A stretch of 11,260 bases of DNA, from NCBI GenBank assembly GCA_016870425.1, contig VGBQ01000072.1, forward strand, positions 1 to 11,260. The letters are read 5' to 3'. Source of the DNA: Actinomycetota bacterium (GTDB taxonomy: Bacteria; Actinomycetota; Actinomycetes; S36-B12). Shown piece after piece: positions 6,136-11,260 of the stretch. Under the pieces are notes generated by a model. The model saw only the letters and a list, made by a program, of their open reading frames with translations, searched no databases and was not told the DNA's origin. Positions within the stretch are counted from its first letter, which is position 1. Each line of letters begins with the position of its first letter. A program made the position numbers and the translations under genes.

Positions 6136-6975
6136 ATGACCGTCGTTCGGGCGGCGCTCGTCCAGACCAACTGGACCGGCGACAAGGAGTCCATGATCGT
6201 CGCGCACGAGGACTATGCGCGCCAGGCGGCCGCCCAGGGGGCGAAGGTCATGTGCTTCCAAGAGCTCTTCTACGGGCCCTACTTCTGCCAGGTGCAGGAC
6301 GCGAAGTACTACGAGTACGCCGAGAGCATCCCCGGACCCACGACCGAGCGCTTCCAGGCTCTCGCCGCCGAGCTCGGCATGGTGCTCGTGCTGCCGATGT
6401 ACGAGGAGGAGCAGCCCGGCATCCTCTACAACACCGCTGCGGTCGTCGATGCCGATGGCACGTACCTCGGCAAGTACCGCAAGAACCACATCCCGCAGGT
6501 CAAGGGCTTCTGGGAGAAGTTCTACTTCCGTCCCGGCAACCTCGGCTACCCCGTCTTCCAGACCTCGGTGGGTCCGGTCGGTGTCTACATCTGCTACGAC
6601 CGCCACTTCCCCGAGGGCTGGCGTGCACTCGGACTCAACGGCGCGCAGATCGTCTTCAATCCTTCAGCCACGCACCGCGGTCTCTCGGCGTACCTGTGGA
6701 AGCTCGAGCAGCCCGCCTCGGCCGTCGCGAACGAGTACTTCGTCGGCGCCATCAACCGTGTCGGCATCGAGGCGGAGATCGGCGACAACGACTTCTACGG
6801 CACGAGCTACTTCGTCGATCCGGAGGGCAAGTTCGTCGGCGATCCTGCGGACCCCTACCAGCCGGAGCTCGTCGTGCGCGACCTCGACATGGACCTGCTG
6901 GCCGAGGTCCGCAATCGCTGGGCGTTCTACCGCGACCGTCGCCCGGATGCCTACGGCGACCTCACCCGGGCCTGA
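6136..6975 (+). CDS. Nitrilase-superfamily N-carbamoyl amidohydrolase (beta-ureidopropionase-like)
   Basis: This 279-residue cytosolic carbon-nitrogen hydrolase carries the complete Glu-Lys-Cys set: Glu43 in FQELFYGPYF, Lys116 in YRKNHIP, and Cys153 in VYICYDRHFPE, with the assisting Glu127 in GFWEKFYF. Motifs GNLGYPVFQT (134-143), FNPSATH (174-180) and LWKLEQ resemble eukaryotic beta-ureidopropionase closely. The expected reaction is N-carbamoyl-beta-alanine (or the beta-aminoisobutyrate analogue) to the amino acid, CO2 and ammonia. It is the first gene of the rightward operon, directly followed by a dihydropyrimidinase that would make its substrate, which supports the call. N-carbamoylputrescine amidase is the main alternative, since relatives share these motifs and a polyamine operon lies next door. 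The start is the ATG preceded by AGGGGG 4 nt upstream (6126-6131). Superfamily and active site are certain; specificity is likely. Confidence 0.9.
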   Translation: MTVVRAALVQTNWTGDKESMIVAHEDYARQAAAQGAKVMCFQELFYGPYFCQVQDAKYYEYAESIPGPTTERFQALAAELGMVLVLPMYEEEQPGILYNTAAVVDADGTYLGKYRKNHIPQVKGFWEKFYFRPGNLGYPVFQTSVGPVGVYICYDRHFPEGWRALGLNGAQIVFNPSATHRGLSAYLWKLEQPASAVANEYFVGAINRVGIEAEIGDNDFYGTSYFVDPEGKFVGDPADPYQPELVVRDLDMDLLAEVRNRWAFYRDRRPDAYGDLTRA

Positions 6976-6989
6976 GCCCCCCGAGTCCG

Positions 6990-6997
6990 AAGGAGGT
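6990..6997 (+). promoter_or_regulatory. Strong ribosome binding site for the dihydropyrimidinase (decides start at 7002)
   Basis: AAGGAGGT, a near-complete anti-16S match, ends 4 nt before the ATG at 7002. The frame stays open for about 750 bases upstream inside the nitrilase gene, so this site is what places the true start here. Confidence 0.85.
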
Positions 6998-7001
6998 TGA
7001 G

Positions 7002-8414
7002 ATGAAGACCCTGATCCGCAACGGCTCCGTCGTCACTCCCCAGGGAGTGCACATGATGGACGTGCTCGTCGAGGGCGAGACGATTGCCGCCCTGTTTGCC
7101 CCGGGGCCCACCAGCGACGACCTTGCCGGCTCCGTCGTTCGAGTCATCGACGCCCAGGGCAAATACGTCATCCCCGGCGGCATCGACGCCCACACTCACA
7201 TGGAGTTGCCCTTCGGGGGCACCTTCGCCTCGGACACCTTCGAGACCGGCACCCGCGCCGCCGCCTGGGGCGGCACGACGACGATCATCGACTTCGCCGT
7301 GCAGCGCTACGGCGAGCGCGTGCAGGACGGGCTCGCTGCATGGCATGAGAAGGCAAGTGGCAACTGCTTCATCGACTACGGCTTCCACCAGATCATCGGC
7401 GGAGTCGACGACGACTCCCTCAAGGCCATGGATGAGCTCATTGATGAGGGCGTCACCAGCTTCAAGCTCTTCATGGCCTATCCGGGGGTGTTCTACAGCG
7501 ACGACGGTCAGATCCTGCGCGCGATGCAGCAGGCCAAGAACAACGGTTCGATGATCATGATGCACGCGGAGAACGGCATCGCCATCGACGTGCTCGTCGC
7601 CCAGGCACTCGCGCGTGGCGAGACCGCGCCGATCAACCACGGACTGACGCGCCCGTGGGAGACCGAGCAGGAGGCGACGCATCGCGCGATCATGCTCGCG
7701 CGCATCACCGGTGCGCCCCTCTACATCGTGCACATGTCCGCGAAGCAGGCGGTGCACACCGTTCAGGAGGCGCGCGACCTGGGCCTGAATGTCTTCGGCG
7801 AGACATGCCCGCAGTACCTCTACCTCTCCCTCGAGGAGCAGCTCGGCGCCCCGGGATTCGAGGGAGCCAAGTGGGTGTGCTCCACGCCGCTGCGCGCGAA
7901 GGCCGAGGGTCACCAGGACGAACTCTGGCGCTACCTGCGCACCAACGACCTGTCCATCGTGGCCACCGACCACTGCCCCTTCTGCTTCAAGGAGCAAAAG
8001 GAGCTCGGCATCGGCGACTTCTCCAAGATCCCCAACGGCATCGGCTCGGTCGAGCACCGCATGGACCTCATCTACCAGGGGGTGGTCGAAGGCCAGCTCA
8101 CCCTCGAGCGCTGGGTGGAGATCACCTCGACTACGCCGGCCCGCATGTTCGGCCTCTACCCCCAGAAGGGCGCCATCGCACCGGGGTCGGACGCCGACAT
8201 CGTGGTCTACGACCCGAACGGCCACACCAGTATCGGCATCGACAAGACCCACCACATGAACATGGACCACAGTGCCTGGGAGGGCTACGAGACCGACGGC
8301 CACGTCGACCTCGTCATGTCACGCGGTGAGGTCCTCGTCGACGAGAAGGGCTTCCACGGGACCAAGGGGCACGGTCGCTACCTCAAGCGCAGCCTGTCCC
8401 AGTACCTGATCTGA
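7002..8414 (+). CDS. hydA: Dihydropyrimidinase / D-hydantoinase
   Basis: This 470-residue amidohydrolase opens the dihydropyrimidine (or hydantoin) ring, for example dihydrouracil to N-carbamoyl-beta-alanine. All binuclear metal ligands are visible: His64 and His66 in IDAHTHMELP, the carbamylated Lys155 in SFKLFMAYPG, His188 in MIMMHAENG, His244 in YIVHMSAKQA and Asp333 in ATDHCPF. Tyr160 in the MAYPG segment corresponds to the family's oxyanion-stabilising Tyr. Length and the C-terminal GHGRYLKR tail are standard for the family. The start is fixed by AAGGAGGT four bases upstream; the 26-bp gap to the amidohydrolase gene indicates co-transcription. Together the two enzymes perform the two hydrolytic steps of reductive pyrimidine breakdown. 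A hydantoin-directed role is possible, but pairing with a beta-ureidopropionase-like enzyme and a malonate-semialdehyde dehydrogenase favours pyrimidines. Confidence 0.95.
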   Translation: MKTLIRNGSVVTPQGVHMMDVLVEGETIAALFAPGPTSDDLAGSVVRVIDAQGKYVIPGGIDAHTHMELPFGGTFASDTFETGTRAAAWGGTTTIIDFAVQRYGERVQDGLAAWHEKASGNCFIDYGFHQIIGGVDDDSLKAMDELIDEGVTSFKLFMAYPGVFYSDDGQILRAMQQAKNNGSMIMMHAENGIAIDVLVAQALARGETAPINHGLTRPWETEQEATHRAIMLARITGAPLYIVHMSAKQAVHTVQEARDLGLNVFGETCPQYLYLSLEEQLGAPGFEGAKWVCSTPLRAKAEGHQDELWRYLRTNDLSIVATDHCPFCFKEQKELGIGDFSKIPNGIGSVEHRMDLIYQGVVEGQLTLERWVEITSTTPARMFGLYPQKGAIAPGSDADIVVYDPNGHTSIGIDKTHHMNMDHSAWEGYETDGHVDLVMSRGEVLVDEKGFHGTKGHGRYLKRSLSQYLI

Positions 8415-8455
8415 ACCTCACCTGATCACTCACGACGAAGCGAGCGGAGCAGCAC

Positions 8456-9943
8456 GTGTACCAGATCGATCACTGGATCAGCGGACAGCGCGTCGCCGGG
8501 GCCTCCGGCAAGACGGGCCCGGTCTTCAATCCCGCGACCGGCCAGCAGCAGGGCGAGGTCGCGCTAGCAAGTGTCGCCGAGGTCGACGCAGCCGTCGCGG
8601 TGGCCAAGGAAGCCTTCGCCACGTGGCGCTCGTCGTCGCTGTCCAAGCGCGCCGACATCCTCTTCGCCTTCCGGCAGATCGTGCACTCCCGTCGTGACGA
8701 GATCGCCAACCTCGTCTCCCAGGAGCACGGCAAGGTGCCCTCCGATGCCGCGGGCGAACTCGCGCGCGGCCTGGAGAACATCGAGTTCGCCTGCGGCATC
8801 CCCCAGATGCTCAAGGGCTCCTACAGCGAGCAGGTGTCGAGTGGAGTGGACGTCTACTCGCTGCGTCAGCCTCTCGGCGTGGTGGCGGGCATTACGCCCT
8901 TCAACTTCCCCGCCATGGTCCCCATGTGGATGTTCGCCAATGCCATCGCGACGGGCAACACCTTCATCCTCAAGCCCAGCGAGAAGGACCCCTCGGTCTC
9001 CCTGCTCATCGCGGAGATGCTCGCTGAGGCGGGTCTGCCGCCCGGTGTCTTCAACGTCGTGCACGGGGACAAGGTGGCGGTCGACCGCATCCTCGAGCAC
9101 CCCGACATCCAGGCCGTGAGCTTCGTCGGCTCGACGCCGATCGCGAAGTACATCTACTCGACGGGCACCGCCAACGGCAAGCGCGTCCAGGCTCTCGGTG
9201 GCGCCAAGAACCACATGATCGTGCTCCCTGACGCCGACATCGACATGGCGGCCGATGCCGCGGTGAGCGCGGGCTTCGGCTCTGCCGGCGAGCGCTGCAT
9301 GGCCATCTCGGTCGTCGTGGCCGTCGGAGGGGTCGGCGACAAGCTCGTCGATGCCATTGCGGCCCGCATGCCGAAGGTCAAGGTCGGACCCGGCACCGAC
9401 CCCGATGCCGAGATGGGCCCGCTCATCACCGGCGAGCATCGAGACAAGGTCGCGTCCTACCTTGCGGGCGCATCCGGAGAGGGTGCCACCGTCGTTGTGG
9501 ACGGCCGCGAGGCCGACCTGCCCTCCGATGGGTTCTTCCTCGGCGTCTCCCTGGTCGACCAGGTGCAGCCCGGCATGAAGGTCTACGACGACGAGATCTT
9601 CGGACCCGTGCTGTCGGTGGTTCGCGTCGACACCTACGAGGAGGCGGTAGACCTCATCAACCGCCACCAGTACGGCAACGGCACGGCGATCTTCACCCGC
9701 GACGGTGGGGCCGCGCGCCAGTTCCAGTTCGACATCCAGGTGGGCATGGTCGGCATCAATGTGCCGATACCGGTGCCGGTCGCCTACTACAGCTTCGGCG
9801 GCTGGAAGGCCTCGCTCTTCGGCGACGCCAACATGTATGGCCCCGCCGGGGTCGACTTCTACACGCGCACCAAGACCGTCACCTCCCGCTGGCCGGATCC
9901 CTCGACCTCCTCGGTCGACCTCGGCTTCCCCCGCACCCGCTGA
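8456..9943 (+). CDS. mmsA: CoA-acylating methylmalonate/malonate-semialdehyde dehydrogenase
   Basis: This 495-residue enzyme belongs to the CoA-dependent branch of the aldehyde dehydrogenase superfamily. It has ITPFNFP (146-152), the branch-specific LGGAKNHMIVLPDAD (247-261) in place of the usual ELGGK, which removes the general-base Glu, and the nucleophile Cys281 in GSAGERCMAIS. Arg280, just before the Cys, is also typical. It converts malonate semialdehyde or methylmalonate semialdehyde to acetyl-CoA or propionyl-CoA with NAD+, CoA and loss of CO2. In this operon it would finish the breakdown of beta-alanine or beta-aminoisobutyrate released by the two upstream hydrolases. The start is GTG with GGAG six bases upstream (8446-8449). 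The 41-bp gap after the dihydropyrimidinase shows no terminator. A role in valine or inositol degradation is the known alternative for the family, but nothing nearby supports it. Confidence 0.95.
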   Translation: MYQIDHWISGQRVAGASGKTGPVFNPATGQQQGEVALASVAEVDAAVAVAKEAFATWRSSSLSKRADILFAFRQIVHSRRDEIANLVSQEHGKVPSDAAGELARGLENIEFACGIPQMLKGSYSEQVSSGVDVYSLRQPLGVVAGITPFNFPAMVPMWMFANAIATGNTFILKPSEKDPSVSLLIAEMLAEAGLPPGVFNVVHGDKVAVDRILEHPDIQAVSFVGSTPIAKYIYSTGTANGKRVQALGGAKNHMIVLPDADIDMAADAAVSAGFGSAGERCMAISVVVAVGGVGDKLVDAIAARMPKVKVGPGTDPDAEMGPLITGEHRDKVASYLAGASGEGATVVVDGREADLPSDGFFLGVSLVDQVQPGMKVYDDEIFGPVLSVVRVDTYEEAVDLINRHQYGNGTAIFTRDGGAARQFQFDIQVGMVGINVPIPVPVAYYSFGGWKASLFGDANMYGPAGVDFYTRTKTVTSRWPDPSTSSVDLGFPRTR

Positions 9944-9963
9944 CGAAGGGCACATCAAGGACC

Positions 9964-10980
9964 ATGGACATCGGCGTCGTTCTGCAGTGCACTCCCCCGG
10001 CCTCGCGCGTCATCGACCTCGCACGCCGGGCCGAGACTCTCGGCTTCGACTATGTGTGGACCTTCGACTCCCACATCCTGTGGGAGGAGCCCTACGTCAT
10101 CTACTCCAAGATCCTCGACGAGACGCGCAAGGTCAAGGTGGGCCCAATGGTCACCAATCCCGCCACTCGTGACCTCACGGTGACCGCATCCGTCTTCGCC
10201 ACCCTCAACGAAATGTACGGCGATCGCACCGTGATCGGAATCGGCCGCGGCGACTCCGCCGTGCGCGTGACCAACGGCAAGCCCGTGAGCGTCGCCGAGC
10301 TGCGCGAGGCCGTGGTCCAACTCAAGGACCTCACCAACGGCCGGCCGATCGACTACAAGGGCAGCTCGATCCGCCTGCCCTGGGCGAGCGACTCGCACAC
10401 CGACGTGTTCGTCGCGGCGTACGGCCCCAAGGTCCTTGCCCTGACGGGGGAGGTGGGCGACGGCTTCATCCTCCAGTTGGCCGACCCCCAGATCGCCGCG
10501 TGGACCATCGAGGCGGTGCGCAATGCCGCGGAGGCGGCGGGCCGCAATCCCGATGACGTCTACATCTGCGTCGCCGCGCCGGCCTACGTCACCGACGACG
10601 TGGCGCATGCACGCGACCAACTGCGCTGGTTTGGCGGCATGGTGGGCAACCACGTCGCGGACATCGTCGAGCGCTACGGCGAGGGAGGCGGGGTCCCCCA
10701 AGCGCTCACCGAATACATCAGGGGGCGCCAGGGATACGACTACAACCAGCACGGGCAGGCGGGCAACACCCACGCCGACTTCGTGCCCGATGAGATCGTC
10801 GACCGCTTCTGCATCATCGGCCCGGTCGAGGAGCACATCCGCCGCATCGAGGAGCTCAAGGCCCTCGGCGTCGACCAGTTCGCGGTCTACCTCCAGCACG
10901 ACGACAAGGACCACACCCTGCTGGAGTACGGCGAGCGGGTCATCCCCGCCATCTCGGACACCGTGCTGGCGAAGAGCTGA
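9964..10980 (+). CDS. LLM-class flavin/F420-dependent oxidoreductase (resembles the TIGR03842 group)
   Basis: This 338-residue protein has the luciferase-like (beta/alpha)8 pattern of F420/FMN-dependent oxidoreductases. Visible motifs are the N-terminal MDIGVVLQ strand, LGFDYVWTFDSH (26-37), VTNPATRD (63-70), IGIGRGDSAVR (91-101), AAYGPK (151-156) and EVGDGFIL (163-170). The overall pattern is like the methylenetetrahydromethanopterin-reductase-like group that I recall as TIGR03842. It lies 20 bp after the semialdehyde dehydrogenase gene with only a weak AAGG ribosome binding site (9957-9960), so it is probably co-expressed by coupling. Its substrate is not known to me. The context suggests a redox step in pyrimidine or related N-heterocycle breakdown, because the usual dihydropyrimidine dehydrogenase is missing from the window, but that is inference. 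Whether it uses F420 or FMN cannot be told from the sequence. Confidence 0.88.
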   Translation: MDIGVVLQCTPPASRVIDLARRAETLGFDYVWTFDSHILWEEPYVIYSKILDETRKVKVGPMVTNPATRDLTVTASVFATLNEMYGDRTVIGIGRGDSAVRVTNGKPVSVAELREAVVQLKDLTNGRPIDYKGSSIRLPWASDSHTDVFVAAYGPKVLALTGEVGDGFILQLADPQIAAWTIEAVRNAAEAAGRNPDDVYICVAAPAYVTDDVAHARDQLRWFGGMVGNHVADIVERYGEGGGVPQALTEYIRGRQGYDYNQHGQAGNTHADFVPDEIVDRFCIIGPVEEHIRRIEELKALGVDQFAVYLQHDDKDHTLLEYGERVIPAISDTVLAKS

Positions 10981-10983
10981 TCG

Positions 10984-11106
10984 ATGGCATCAGGCACCTC
11001 CACACACAGCGATGTACCAGGACGCCATCTGGTCCTCCAGGGGCTCAACACGACGGGCGACGACTTCGCGCCCATCACCGTGGAGCTCAAGGAGGGCGGC
11101 GCCTGA
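10984..11106 (+). CDS. Possible small ORF (40 residues) or remnant gene, unknown
   Basis: A 41-codon frame starts at ATG three bases after the stop of the LLM oxidoreductase, with GAAGAG 7 nt upstream (10971-10976), and ends at TGA before the terminator. The predicted peptide is soluble and acidic towards its C-terminus (TTGDDFAPITVELKEGGA), with no membrane segment, Cys pair or known motif. Codon third positions are less strictly GC in the first half than in the neighbouring genes. It could be a real small protein at the operon end, or the tail of a gene lost by deletion whose C-terminus remains. I do not recognise it. Confidence 0.3.
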   Translation: MASGTSTHSDVPGRHLVLQGLNTTGDDFAPITVELKEGGA

Positions 11107-11136
11107 TCGGCGTCTGTCTCGGTTGATTGAACGCAG

Positions 11137-11168
11137 AGGGGCCCCGCACCGAAAGGTGCGGGGCCCCT
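11137..11168 (+). terminator. Strong hairpin terminator of the rightward operon
   Basis: A 13-bp perfect stem, GGGGCCCCGCACC (11138-11150) with GGTGCGGGGCCCC (11155-11167), closes on a GAAA tetraloop (GNRA type, C-G closing pair), and an extra A-T pair at 11137/11168 extends it. Only a short TT follows instead of a U tract, as is common in actinobacteria. It sits about 30 bp after the small ORF and 157 bp after the LLM oxidoreductase stop, and should end rightward transcription. Because the stem is symmetrical it may also stop transcription from the right. Confidence 0.85.
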
Positions 11169-11179
11169 TCGCTTCGTCC

Positions 11180-11233
11180 AGTGGCGACTCGTGCACTGCC
11201 CTATCGGTGTGTCGCGTGTCACAAGTCGCCACT
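11180..11233. repeat. Imperfect inverted repeat (14-bp arms, 26-bp spacer) near right edge
   Basis: AGTGGCGACTCGTG (11180-11193) is matched by CACAAGTCGCCACT (11220-11233), whose reverse complement differs at one base of fourteen. The outer ten bases are identical. It lies just past the terminator in non-coding sequence, and I see no gene in 11107-11260. It may be a second terminator-like structure, a regulatory dyad or the trace of a mobile element end. The window stops too soon to tell. Confidence 0.5.
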
Positions 11234-11260
11234 CAACGAACTAGTCGAGGCTTGCCATCA

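Noticed and set aside
6252..7001. Upstream extension of the dihydropyrimidinase frame by 250 codons
   Set aside because: It overlaps the nitrilase-family gene in another frame, encodes Arg/Pro/Leu-rich nonsense, and the strong AAGGAGGT site places the start at 7002.
6951..8303. 450-codon open frame on the minus strand
   Set aside because: It mirrors the dihydropyrimidinase, whose metal ligands are all intact. The antisense product has no recognisable motif.
8404..8427. 8-bp direct repeat ACCTGATC around the end of the dihydropyrimidinase gene
   Set aside because: One copy is in the last codons of the gene and the other in the 41-bp gap. The match is short and has no promoter or terminator context, so chance is the simplest explanation.
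8564..9958. 464-codon open frame on the minus strand
   Set aside because: It is antisense to the semialdehyde dehydrogenase gene; a long stop-free antisense frame is a GC-bias artefact.
9955..10914. 319-codon open frame on the minus strand
   Set aside because: It is antisense to the LLM oxidoreductase, with a His/Asp/Val-rich product and no domain.
10990..11232. Minus-strand 80-codon frame over the terminator region
   Set aside because: It reads straight through the 13-bp terminator stem, has no ribosome binding site worth noting, and lacks any known motif.

Overview
The window comes from a high-GC actinobacterium (Actinomycetota; genus not determinable from sequence alone). The evidence is strongly GC-biased third codon positions, several GTG starts, a Tat-type lipoprotein signal (Arg-Arg-Arg plus lipobox Cys), an F420/LLM-class oxidoreductase, and polyamine-transporter and aldehyde dehydrogenase proteins of the type I recall from Streptomyces-like genomes. 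Coding density is high. I see no rRNA, tRNA, CRISPR array or complete mobile element.

Layout. Two catabolic operons diverge from a roughly 210-bp control region (5927-6135). The leftward operon (5926 down to 1) carries, in transcription order: a gamma-aminobutyraldehyde-type aldehyde dehydrogenase, a Pot-type substrate-binding lipoprotein, a PotA-like ATPase, PotB-like and PotC-like permeases, and the start of an FAD-dependent amine oxidase that runs off the left edge. This reads as polyamine (putrescine/spermidine-like) uptake, oxidative deamination to an aldehyde, and oxidation to GABA or a related acid. The rightward operon (6136 to about 11106) carries a beta-ureidopropionase-like nitrilase-superfamily amidohydrolase, a dihydropyrimidinase/hydantoinase, a CoA-acylating (methyl)malonate-semialdehyde dehydrogenase, an LLM-class flavin/F420 oxidoreductase and a possible 40-residue ORF, and ends at a strong GNRA-looped hairpin terminator (11137-11168). 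This reads as reductive pyrimidine catabolism: dihydropyrimidine to N-carbamoyl-beta-alanine to beta-alanine, then malonate semialdehyde to acetyl-CoA. The first step (uracil reduction) and the beta-alanine aminotransferase are not in the window.

The most notable anomaly is in the PotA-like ATPase. It appears to have lost exactly about 10 residues that include the first half of the Walker A loop, while every other ABC motif is intact, which predicts a dead or crippled importer (or a sequencing/assembly deletion). Other points worth following are a perfect 18-bp palindrome and a neighbouring hairpin just upstream of the nitrilase start, a second dyad in the middle of the divergent promoter region, the unassigned role of the LLM oxidoreductase in a pathway missing its redox step, and an imperfect inverted repeat downstream of the terminator near the right edge. 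Most of the window is a recognisable catabolic cluster. I found no clear evidence for a wholly new system.
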